A stretch of DNA of 64,000 bases from contig NZ_CP063845.1 in the NCBI RefSeq assembly GCF_021018745.1, positions 3,720,001-3,784,000 on the forward strand. The letters are read 5' to 3'. The position numbers were made by a program, and so were the translations under genes. Origin of the DNA: Gloeobacter morelensis MG652769. GTDB lineage: Bacteria; Cyanobacteriota; Cyanobacteriia; Gloeobacterales; Gloeobacteraceae. Below are positions 17,901 to 28,544 of the stretch, piece after piece. The notes below the pieces were generated by a model. That model was not told the origin of the DNA. It saw only the letters and a list, made by a program, of their open reading frames with translations, and did not search any database. The stretch's first letter is position 1. The number at the start of each line of letters is the position of its first letter.

Positions 17901-18500
17901 GCGAAGGCCGCTACTCGCCGCGACGAATTGACGGGCCGTCTGCACCGGCGCATGGAAGAGTTGGAGCAGGAGCGGCAACTGGCACCGCTGCCGCCGGTGG
18001 TGATCGGCGGGGCACTTGTGCTTCCGGCGGGTCTATTGGCAAGGCTCGCAGGCGAGCAGGCGCATCCGGATGCCCAGGACCGGCAGCGGGTCGAGCAACT
18101 GGCCATGGCGGCGGTGATGGCGGCGGAGCAACGATTGGGCTACGAGCCGCGCGATGTGAGCGCCGACAAATCCGGCTACGACATCGAATCGCGCGTACCC
18201 GGCACAGGGCGGCTGCGGTTTATCGAAGTTAAGGGCCGAATCTGCGGTGCTGAAACGGTCACCGTCACCAAAAACGAGATCTTAAGAGCGCTCAACAAGC
18301 CCGACGACTGGATCTTGGCCATCGTGGAAGTACCCCCCGCAGGTGAGGAGCTGCCAGGGCACGCGGAGCGGACGAACGGCAATGGAACGGTTGAAGTCGT
18401 CTATGTGCGCCGCCCCTTTGGCCGCGAACCGGACTTCGGTGCCACCAGCGTGAATTACAATCTTGCAGAACTGCGAGAGCGGGGAAGCAAGCCATGTTGA
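14964..18500 (+). CDS. SNF2-family helicase with C-terminal DUF3883 domain
   Basis: A 1178-residue protein. The N-terminal 100 residues precede a superfamily 2 SNF2-type helicase core: Walker A DDPGAGKTIMAG (about 130-140), DEAH box (VCDEAHKL, about 229), motif III LMTATPHNGKEED, a helical insert (about 400-490), and the second lobe with ATDAAGEGINLQ, the YDLPWNPNRLEQRFGRIHR motif VI segment. The C-terminal 100 residues are DUF3883, a nuclease-like domain (DKSGYDIESR, then FIEVKGR). Helicases of this build occur in methylase-based phage defence loci such as DISARM-like systems. ATG 14964 with GAGGAGTGAAAATACC upstream is preferred over an earlier start at 14874. The Uma2 gene follows after 67 bp. 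Confidence 0.88.
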   Translation: MARLEELSRGATVKGVLADRLVTVVDIKWYGQAAIELTYKDASGRLGHRLLYRNCEADLEIAAIGSPWSFTGNGALLRLALEAHRIRLAHLFDPMLAVHTALVEPLPHQITAVYEAMLTRQPLRFLLADDPGAGKTIMAGLLIKELLARGDLQRCLVVCPGSLVEQWQDELFRRFGLPFEILTNDNLEAARTGNWFLENPLAISRLDKLARNDEVQAKLEATDWDLVVCDEAHKLSASFFSGEIKKTRRYRLAELLSRLTRHFLLMTATPHNGKEEDFQLFLALLDGDRFEGRFRDGVHSVDTSDLMRRLVKEQLLKFDGTPLFPERIAYTVSYRLSDDEALLYREVTDYVREEFNRADALEGDGRRGTIGFALQVLQRRLASSPEAIFQSLRRRRERLEQRLREETLRKRGAEVRLQLEELQLSIEDLEDLEDAPDAEVEATEERIVDQATASGTLAELEAEIAILRRLEALALRVRTGGTDRKWEELSRLLQDNPEMFDAAGHRRKLVLFTEHRDTLNYLALRIRNLLGREETVVCIHGGMGREERKKSEQAFLNDPQVQILVATDAAGEGINLQRAHLMVNYDLPWNPNRLEQRFGRIHRIGQTEVCHLWNLVAAETREGDVYLALLKKLEIEREALGGGVFDVLGKAIAGTELRSLLVEAVRYGDREEVRARLTQVVDRALDRDHLRRLLEERALAHDTMDASRVHRIREEMERAAARRLQPHFIAAFFREAFKLLGGSLREREPGRYEISHVPATVRSRDRLIGRREALLARYERITFDKALISLPGVPLAAYVSPGHPLLDAVIDLMLERHRDLLKQGAVLVDPNDWSDRVRALVYLEHTVQDGRTDRTGNHRAVSRQVQFVEIDPQGQVTGAGSAPYLDYRPLREEEWPLVADLLDTLPLATDLEDRALSYAVAQLVPVHFEEVSGRKEAQVRKTKAAVWERLTKEISHWDHRAQELKLQEQAGRQNAKINSAKAATRRDELTGRLHRRMEELEQERQLAPLPPVVIGGALVLPAGLLARLAGEQAHPDAQDRQRVEQLAMAAVMAAEQRLGYEPRDVSADKSGYDIESRVPGTGRLRFIEVKGRICGAETVTVTKNEILRALNKPDDWILAIVEVPPAGEELPGHAERTNGNGTVEVVYVRRPFGREPDFGATSVNYNLAELRERGSKPC

Positions 18501-18567
18501 GATGGGATGACACCGTTTCGGCAACTCGGCGGGCAAACTCTCTAAGAATCTTCGGCAGAAGGCGGTC

Positions 18568-19218
18568 ATGACAGTCACACTGCAGCTTGAACAACTGAGC
18601 ATTTTTCCAGGGCAGCGGATTGTGCTGCGCGACGTGAGCTGGCAACAGTTTGAAGCCATCCTCAAAGAACTGGGGGACCGCCGGGCCAGCCGACTGGTGT
18701 ATGACGACGGAATACTGGAGATTCGCATGCCGCTGCCGGAGCATGAAAGGAGCAAAATTCTCCTCAGCGACCTTGTGAAGAACCTGCTCGAAGCCTTGGA
18801 CATCGATTTTGAACCCTTTGGCTCGTCCACGTTTAAACGCATGGACATGGCCAAGGGCATCGAACCGGACGAGTGCTTCTACATCCAGAACCATGCGGCG
18901 ATGATCGGCAAACGGCGCATCGACTTGACGAGCGATCCGCCCCCCGACCTCGCCATCGAGGTAGACGTCACTTCCAAGACGCAACTCGAAGTGTATCGGG
19001 CGTTGGGTGTGCCGGAACTGTGGAGGTACGAAGCCGGTCGGTTGCGCATCGATATTCTGCAGTCGGGCTGGTACGTCGAATCACCCATCAGTCCAACCTT
19101 TCCGGACCTGCCCCTGGTGGAGATTTTGCCCGGCTTCGTCAAAATGGCCGCCACGGCGGGAACGCGACCCGCGCTTAAAGCTTTCAGGCAATGGGTAAAG
19201 GAGCACCTTCAAAAATGA
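18568..19218 (+). CDS. Uma2-family putative endonuclease in defence cassette
   Basis: A 216-residue Uma2 protein with EPDECFYIQN, the acidic strand PPDLAIEVDVTS followed by KTQLEVYRALGVPELW, and a C-terminal strand. These are the PD-(D/E)XK-like core elements (Asp, Glu-Val-Asp, Lys) of the family. Its stop overlaps the methylase start as ATGA (19215-19218), so it is translationally coupled to the DNA methylase and belongs to the cassette rather than being a bystander. In this position it could supply nuclease activity, which is an inference; no Uma2 protein is firmly established as a defence effector. Confidence 0.82.
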   Translation: MTVTLQLEQLSIFPGQRIVLRDVSWQQFEAILKELGDRRASRLVYDDGILEIRMPLPEHERSKILLSDLVKNLLEALDIDFEPFGSSTFKRMDMAKGIEPDECFYIQNHAAMIGKRRIDLTSDPPPDLAIEVDVTSKTQLEVYRALGVPELWRYEAGRLRIDILQSGWYVESPISPTFPDLPLVEILPGFVKMAATAGTRPALKAFRQWVKEHLQK

Positions 19219-19899
19219 CCTACCGCAAGAAACTGATCGAAGTCGCCCTTCCCCTCGACGCGATCAACAAGGCTTCCGCCCGCGAAAAATCGATTCGCCA
19301 CGGCCATCCTTCGACATTGCATCTGTGGTGGGCGCGCCGTCCCCTGGCCGCCTGCCGGGCGGTACTGTTCGCCTCGCTGATTGATGATCCGGATCAGCCG
19401 GACGTGCCTGAGGAACTGTTGCGGCAGATCGACGCCTTGCCGCCGCCGATGATTCCCGACAAAGCCTGGAACGAATTGAACATCGTCGAGCAGCGCCGGC
19501 AGCGGCTGTTTGCCTTTATCGAGAAACTGGTGCAGTGGGAGAACTCGAACAATGAGGCTATCCTCACTACCGCCCGCGCCCTCATCCACGCCGCCACCGA
19601 CGGCAATCCGCCGCCCGTCTACGACCCGTTTTGCGGCGGCGGCAGCATCCCGCTGGAAGCCCAACGCCTGGGGCTTGAAGCCCATGCCAGCGACTTGAAC
19701 CCGGTGGCGGTGCTGATTACCAAAGCGCTCATCGAGATCCCTCCCAAGTTTGCCAACCAGCCGCCCGTCAATCCCGAGTCGCGCTCCAAGGCGCTCTTTG
19801 GCGATTGGAAAGGGGCGCAGGGGTTGGCCGAGGATGTGCGCTATTACGGCAAGTGGATGCGCGATGAAGCGTTTAAGCGGATTGGGCATTTGTATCCGG

Positions 19900-20365
19900 C
19901 CCTCACCCCCCGGCCCCCTCTCCCCGAGGGAGAGGGGGGGAAGAAGGTAGGTAGGAAGAAGTGGGAGGTTTCGGGGGCTTTGCAGGAGCGGATGAAGGAG
20001 GTGGCGCGGGAGTTTCGCAAGCAGCCTACGGCGAGTGAGGCCATCCTCTGGGAGGCGTTGCGCGACCGGCAGCTTGAAGGACGCAAGTTCCGGCGGCAGC
20101 ACCCGATCGGCCCCTTCGTTGTCGACTTTTACTGCGATGCGGAGCAGCTGGTGGTCGAAGTGGACGGACCGATCCATCAGGAGCAGCAGGAAGCGGACCA
20201 AAAGCGCCAGGAGTTGCTGGAGTCGCTCGGCCTGCGTTTCGTCCGCATCACAAGTGAACTGGTCGAAACCAACCTGCCCGCTGCCATTAACACTATCCGC
20301 AGCACCTTCCTCCCTTCTTCCACTCCCCCCCTCTCCCCAAGGGAGAGGGGGCCGGGGGGTGAGGG
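19900..20365 (+). mobile_element. MITE-ended element encoding a DUF559 (Vsr-like) nuclease domain, in frame inside the methylase
   Basis: 466 bp beginning CCCTCA and ending TGAGGG. The two ends are inverted repeats of 41 bp with 38 identical positions, each holding a hairpin, the same architecture as the MITEs at 14662 and 27430. Between them lies a complete DUF559 domain of about 110 residues: SEAILWEALRDRQLEGRKF, RRQHPIGPFVVDFYC, LVVEVDGPIH, LGLRFVRI. DUF559 is related to very-short-patch-repair endonucleases. The reading frame is open through both ends (as RPPLPEGEGG and PLSPRERGPGGEG) and continuous with the methylase, between GHLYP and TVIAWLWARTV. No target duplication is evident. Confidence 0.85.
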
Positions 20366-21070
20366 CTCCCCCACCGTCATCGCCTGGCTGTGGGCCCGCA
20401 CCGTCCGCTGCCCCAACCCCGGCTGCGGCGCCCAAATGCCCCTGGTCCGGTCATTTGCGCTCTCGACCAAAAAGGGCAAAGAAACGTGGGTCGAGCCGGT
20501 AATCGACCGCACCCAACAGCCGCCCGCAGTCCGATTCGAGATCAAGACTGGGCCGGGTAAGCCGCCGGATCCCCCCAAAGTTGGTCGCGGTGCAACTTTT
20601 CGGTGCCTGGCGTGCAATCAAGTTGCCAACGAGGGCCACATCAAAGCCGAGGGTATGGCAGGCCGGATGGGTGCTCAAATGATGGCCATCGTTGCAGAGG
20701 GGAAACGTAGCAGGGTGTATCTACCTGCAACAGAAGAGCATGAAGCAATTGCTGCTAGTGCTAAACCAACTTGGAAGCCAGAAAATGTACTCCAGGGAAA
20801 CCCGCGATATATTTCACCGCCTCCCTACGGAATGGTTACGTTTGCCGACCTCTTCACCCCCCGCCAACTCACCGCCCTAACCACCTTCAGCGATTTGGTC
20901 AGCGAGGTGCGGGAAAAAGTAATTGCTGATGCAAAAGAAGCAAGCCTGCGATGTGGTGAGCAGAGTTGCAGCGATAGTGCAAAAAATGCCATGGCATACG
21001 CTGATGCAGTGGCAATGTATTCAGGTATTGCAGTGAGTAAATCGGCTGACTACTGGTCAAATATCTGCAT

Positions 21071-21079
21071 CTGGCGTTC
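21071..21079. repeat. 9-bp target-site duplication, left copy
   Basis: CTGGCGTTC directly precedes the IS and is repeated at 22355-22363 directly after it. Confidence 0.95.
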
Positions 21080-22354
21080 TTGACGGGGTGACAGAAAGGC
21101 TGGAACGCCTGCAGCGTCTTGCTTTGATGCCTGTAACCTAAAGAAGAAGGGCTTGCCACTGTGGGCAAACCCCCATATCCAAATTATGTTGCCTCTATTC
21201 TACCAACACTTGCTCAAAGAGCGACTTGCCTACGACCAGGTCATCTTCCTTCAGCTGCTTGTCCATACTCTACAACGTCAACAGCACCTCTGCATCCAAC
21301 GACTGGCCGAGGCGCTTCCCCTGACGATCAAGACCGACAGCAGGCGCAAAGCCATCCAACGCTTTCTGCTGCTTCCCAAACTCAACATCTGGCACCTCTG
21401 GCTGCCCTTGCTTGCCCTGATTATCCAACGCTTTGCCGATAATCCTCATCGCCTTATCCTTGCTATCGACCGCACCAACTGGTACAAGTACAATCTGCTG
21501 ATGGTTGCTCTTATCTGGCAAAAACGCGCCATCCCCATTTACTGGAGGCTACTGAACCATGACGGCAATTCCAGTTTGGCTGAGCGCAGAAGTGTGCTTC
21601 GGCCTGTTTTCCGATTTTTCTGCTCCAAATCGATTGTGGTCCTCGGGGACCGCGAGTTCGGTTCTGTCGATTTCGCCCGGTGGCTCCAGGCGGAAAACGT
21701 CGCTTACTGTCTGCGGTTGAAGCAAAGCGAGTGGTTGCGGTACTCCGAGGAAGCACCCTGGCGATGCCTGGCGAATATCCATCTTGAACCTGGACAAACT
21801 CTTTGGTACAAAGGGGTGACTCTGGTCAAGAAGAAGCGATTCGGGCCGGTGAACATCGTTGGTAAACTCGGATTCCAACCTGGCAGTAGAAAGCCGTACC
21901 ACGAACCGTGGTGGCTGTTGACTAACCTGGCAACACCGCAAGAGGCTATTGCCTGGTACCGTTGTCGCTGGGGCATCGAGGAGATGTTTCGAGATTGCAA
22001 AAGCGGCGGTTACAATCTGGAGAAGTTGCGGGTGGAGCCACGGCGCTTCAAGCGACTGTTATTGGTGCTTGCCGTGGCGATGAGTGTGTCGGTGTTGCGT
22101 GGACAACGCCTGAAGGCTCAAGGAGTAGAAAAGTACGTGTCGCGGGTGTCGGAGCGAGGTAGAAGTATTAGACGTCGCAGCACGTTTGCAGCCGGGTTGC
22201 ACAGTGAAGTGTGGCTCGAAGGGATGGCGAGCTGCCAGTCACTGGTAGAGCAATTGATGGACATGCGTAAGAAATGGCGGCAACGATATCGCGAGGGTCA
22301 GCGGGCTGTGATGCTCTTGCAGTCCACTTCTTAGGCTATCTGTCACCCCGTCAA
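21080..22354 (+). mobile_element. IS4-type insertion sequence (1275 bp) in the methylase gene
   Basis: Ends are inverted repeats TTGACGGGGTGACAGA, perfect over 16 bp and extending to 22 bp with two mismatches. The 9-bp target duplication CTGGCGTTC flanks it on both sides. One transposase gene fills the element. The exact repeats and intact transposase indicate a recent insertion. Confidence 0.95.
21186..22334 (+). CDS. IS4-family DDE transposase
   Basis: A 382-residue transposase from ATG 21186 (MLPLFYQHLLKERLAYD); a TTG at 21153 is a less likely start. The DDE residues are visible: first Asp in LILAIDRTNWYKYN, second in VVLGDREFGSVDFARW, Glu in YRCRWGIEEMFRDCKSGG. That last stretch fits the IS4 family YREK signature, Y-(2)-R-(3)-E-(6)-K. 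It catalyses cut-and-paste transposition of the surrounding element. The frame is intact, so the element could still be active. Confidence 0.93.
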   Translation: MLPLFYQHLLKERLAYDQVIFLQLLVHTLQRQQHLCIQRLAEALPLTIKTDSRRKAIQRFLLLPKLNIWHLWLPLLALIIQRFADNPHRLILAIDRTNWYKYNLLMVALIWQKRAIPIYWRLLNHDGNSSLAERRSVLRPVFRFFCSKSIVVLGDREFGSVDFARWLQAENVAYCLRLKQSEWLRYSEEAPWRCLANIHLEPGQTLWYKGVTLVKKKRFGPVNIVGKLGFQPGSRKPYHEPWWLLTNLATPQEAIAWYRCRWGIEEMFRDCKSGGYNLEKLRVEPRRFKRLLLVLAVAMSVSVLRGQRLKAQGVEKYVSRVSERGRSIRRRSTFAAGLHSEVWLEGMASCQSLVEQLMDMRKKWRQRYREGQRAVMLLQSTS

Positions 22355-22363
22355 CTGGCGTTC
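22355..22363. repeat. 9-bp target-site duplication, right copy
   Basis: CTGGCGTTC directly follows the IS, identical to 21071-21079. Confidence 0.95.
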
Positions 22364-23810
22364 AGACCCAAAAAACCTTGGAATAGGTCATGTATTTGCT
22401 AGACAGGCAATTCAGATGGTTTGGGACTTTGCTGAAGCCAATATTTTTAGTAATTCTTCTGGAAGCTGGCTCAATAATCTGGATTGGCTGGCTAAAGTCG
22501 TCGCTGCATCTCCTTGCTGCAGACGCGCTACTGTGAACAATTTAGATGCTGCGAGTCGTTCTAGCATGCAACACAGCTTAGCTATTTCAACCGATCCCCC
22601 TTACTATGACAATATTGGCTATGCGGATTTATCCGATTTTTTCTACATTTGGCTGCGGCGATCAATAGGCAATATCTGTTCAGAATTGTTTGGCACTATT
22701 CTTACTCCTAAATCTCAAGAACTAGTGGCCGATCCATATCGTTATACAGGTGAAAAAGACAAAGCCAAAGCTTTCTTTGAGAATGGGTTAGAGCAGGCAT
22801 TTTCAAAGATGAGAGAACAGCATCATCTCGATTATCCTATGACTGCTTTCTACGCATTCAAACAATCAGAAACAGAAGATGACTACGAGTTTTCCGACAA
22901 TGGCATGACTGTATCAACAGGTTGGGAAACCATGTTAGAGGCTCTCATTCGATCTGACTTTCAAGTCACGGGGACTTGGCCAGTAAGGACAGAGCTTGGT
23001 AACCGACCAAGGAGTAATGCAAGCAACGCCCTCGCCTCCTCCATCGTCCTGGTCTGCCGTCCCCGCCTCGAATCTGCCCCGGTTGCCTCTCGCCGCGATT
23101 TCCTGGCCGCCATGCGCCGAGAGCTACCCAATGCCCTTCGTGAACTTCAGCAAGGCAACATTGCCCCAGTAGATCTGCAACAAGCCGCCATCGGCCCCGG
23201 CATGGCCGTCTTCTCCCGCTACTCCAAAGTCCTCGAATCGGACGGTACCGTCATGCGCGTGCGGACGGCCCTGGCCCTCATCAACCAGATCCTGGATGAA
23301 GTTCTGGCTGAGCAAGAAGGCGATTTTGACCAGGACACCCGCTGGGCGCTCTCCTGGTACGACGAACACGGCTTCGATGTCGGTCTTTACGGCAAGGCGG
23401 AGACCCTCGCCAAGGCCCGCAACGTTGGTATCAATGGGTTGGTCGAATCCGGCATTCTCGAAGCAAAAGCCGGCAAGGTAAGGCTTCTAAAGCGAGAAGA
23501 ACTGAGCAACGACTGGAATCCGTCTACCGACAGCCGCTTCACGGTTTGGGAAGCGGCCCAGTATCTGCTGCGCACCTACGAGCAGCAAGGCGAGGAAGGC
23601 GCGGCGGATCTGGTCGCCCGTCTAGGCAGCCACGCCGATGTGGTCCGCGAGCTTGCCTATCGTCTGTACACTATTTGTGATCGCCGGGGACGGGCGCAGG
23701 AGGCCGGGCCGTACAACGCCCTGGTCATCTCCTGGCCGCGCATTGCCGCACTGGCAGCAAGCCGGCCGCAGGAGCCCCGGCAGGAATCGCTCATGTAGGA
23801 GAAATTTCCT

Positions 23811-24089
23811 GTGTCCACCGAACGCCTTGACCGCATCGAACAGAGCCTTGAACGCCTTACCGGGATCACCAACCGCTTTATCGACAGTGCAATCGGTCGA
23901 TTTGCCCAGCACGAAGAGATGCTGCTGCGCCACGACCGCAACATTCAGGAAGTGACAGCGGTCGTCGTCGAACTGCGACAACTCAATCGGCGTGTGGAAG
24001 CTGTCCTGGAGGCATTGCAAGCCGCCAACCGCCGCCAAGAAGCCATCAACGACTATCTCATCCGCCGCCAGCAAGAACAGGGCGGTTAG
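23811..24089 (+). CDS. Small coiled-coil protein in defence cassette
   Basis: A 92-residue, strongly heptad-patterned protein (RLDRIEQSLERLTGITNRF, then VVVELRQLNRRVEAVLEALQ) with no other domain. It starts at GTG 23811, with TAGGAG in front, 12 bp after the methylase stop; the DUF499 gene starts 30 bp after its end. It is thus inside the cassette operon. Similar small coiled-coil proteins occur in many cyanobacteria without known function. Here it could be an oligomerisation or adaptor subunit, which is an inference from position only. Confidence 0.75.
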   Translation: MSTERLDRIEQSLERLTGITNRFIDSAIGRFAQHEEMLLRHDRNIQEVTAVVVELRQLNRRVEAVLEALQAANRRQEAINDYLIRRQQEQGG

Positions 24090-24105
24090 CTGCAAGCCAC
24101 ACTTT

Positions 24106-24112
24106 CGGAGGG
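24106..24112 (+). promoter_or_regulatory. Ribosome-binding site deciding the DUF499 start
   Basis: CGGAGGG lies only 1 bp before the ATG at 24114 but 7 bp before the ATG at 24120, which favours 24120 as the true start of the DUF499 protein. Confidence 0.7.
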
Positions 24113-24119
24113 AATGACC

Positions 24120-27425
<3,306 letters not shown>

Positions 27426-27429
27426 GGAG

Positions 27430-27555
27430 CCCTCACCCCCGGCCCCTCTCCCCGAGGGAGAGGGGTGGCAGTGGCCTAACGTTGGAGCCTAAAGTGCCAT
27501 ATTCTGTCTTGCTCCCCCTTCTCCCTCGGGGAGAAGGGGGCTGGGGGGATGAGGG
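27430..27555. repeat. Palindromic MITE, copy B (right bracket of defence cassette)
   Basis: A 126-bp element, CCCTCA to TGAGGG, in inverse orientation to copy A. The right 45 bp are identical to the reverse complement of the first 45 bp of A, and the central part shares GGCAGTGGC(C/T)TAAC. It fills the whole gap between the convergent DUF499 and MscS stop codons, so its two hairpins probably also terminate transcription from both sides. Confidence 0.9.
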
Positions 27556-27557
27556 CG

Positions 27558-28367
27558 CTACGCCACGTTGCGCATCGTCACGTACTGCTGCGGCACCGGG
27601 TAGCCCGCTTCGCCGAAGGTTTCGCGAATCAGGCGGTTGGTGTCGAAATAGACCTGCCAGTAGTGGGCGTTGTTGCAGAAGGGCCGCACGGCGAGCACCG
27701 GACCGGCGGCGCTAAATTCGAGAATCTCGACGTCCGGGGCCGGGTCGCTCAGCACATTCGGGATCGAAGAGAGCTTTTGTTTGAGGCGGGCGATGGCGTC
27801 GGTGTGATCGACGCTGGCATTGAGCTGCGCGGTCAACTCGACGCGGCGGTAGGGATTGGTCGAATAGTTCTGGATGTTGTCGCCGAAGACCTTGGTGTTG
27901 CCCACGAAGGTGTGGACGTTGTCCGGGGTGTCGATTGCCGTCACGAACAAGCCGATTTCTTTGACGGTGCCGGTCACTCCCCCGGCACAGATAAAGTCGC
28001 CGACTTTAAAAGGCCGCAAGATGATTAAAAAGACGCCCGCGGCAAAGTTCGAGAGCAGCCCGCCCCAGGCCGCCCCGATCGCCACACCCGCCGCCGCCAC
28101 CAGCGCAGCAAAGGTGGTCGTCTCGACGCCGAAGTAGCCGAGGATCGAGACGACCAACGCGATGTTGGCGAGTACACCAACGATCGAACCGACGTAGCGG
28201 ACGACCGTCGGATCGATTTTTTGTTTGTAAAGGGCGTTTTGTACCAATCCGATGATCACGCCGATCAGCCAGCGACCAAAGATATAAAGAAGAATCGCGC
28301 CGACGACTTTTAAGCCGACGTCGGTAACAGTGACAAGAATCGTTTGACCGATTGCATTGAAGTCCAT
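27558..28367 (-). CDS. Small mechanosensitive channel, MscS family
   Basis: A 269-residue MscS protein: three membrane helices (about residues 15-40, 60-85, 90-120), the pore-lining glycine/alanine helix VAAAGVAIGAAWGGLLSNF, then the beta domain RPFKVGDFICAGGVTGTV and the alpha/beta C-terminal vestibule. It opens under membrane tension to release solutes during osmotic downshock. The length equals that of minimal MscS. It starts at ATG 28367 and ends 3 bp from MITE copy B; it appears to be a single-gene unit unrelated to the neighbouring cassette. Confidence 0.94.
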   Translation of the reverse strand: MDFNAIGQTILVTVTDVGLKVVGAILLYIFGRWLIGVIIGLVQNALYKQKIDPTVVRYVGSIVGVLANIALVVSILGYFGVETTTFAALVAAAGVAIGAAWGGLLSNFAAGVFLIILRPFKVGDFICAGGVTGTVKEIGLFVTAIDTPDNVHTFVGNTKVFGDNIQNYSTNPYRRVELTAQLNASVDHTDAIARLKQKLSSIPNVLSDPAPDVEILEFSAAGPVLAVRPFCNNAHYWQVYFDTNRLIRETFGEAGYPVPQQYVTMRNVA

Positions 28368-28544
28368 GTCTTACCCTTCTCTGGTGAGCGAAATGTGCAG
28401 CACAGTGTCCATCAGGTGCTGAGATATATCAGCCCGAAGCTTGAGAGAACCGGCGATGGTGACCACCGATGAGAATATACGGTCTCAAACTTTGGCTGTG
28501 TATCTTAGCCCACCGCTATATCGAAAAGCGGTGGCAAAGAATAC

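Larger units (their letters stand above)
19215..23798 (+). pseudogene. DUF1156 DNA methyltransferase, split by an IS and carrying an in-frame DUF559 insert
   Basis: The original gene was a DUF1156 adenine/cytosine-amino DNA methylase. The start ATG at 19215 (MTYRKKLIEVALPLDAINKA) has AGGAG before it. It shows LHLWWARRPLAACRA, SAM motif I YDPFCGGGSIPLEAQRLGL, a zinc-ribbon-like CPNPGC/CLAC pair, then after the IS the catalytic motif DPPYYDNIGYADLSDFFY. The IS at 21080-22354 puts a TGA directly after WRS, separating motif I from DPPY. Removing the IS and one 9-bp repeat (1284 bp, divisible by 3) restores one frame of 1099 residues (WRS-DPKNLGIGHVF). About 155 of those residues are the DUF559 insert, leaving about 944, the family's normal size. 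The gene as it stands should not give an intact enzyme. Confidence 0.9.

Noticed and set aside
19206-20435. Minus-strand frame of 408 codons across the methylase and DUF559 element
   Set aside because: It passes through both palindromic ends and lacks motifs; the plus frame carries the methylase and DUF559 signatures.
28511-28536. Inverted repeat CCACCGCT/AGCGGTGG after the U32 gene as an intrinsic terminator
   Set aside because: The stem is good but no T-run follows on the minus strand, so I do not claim it as a terminator.
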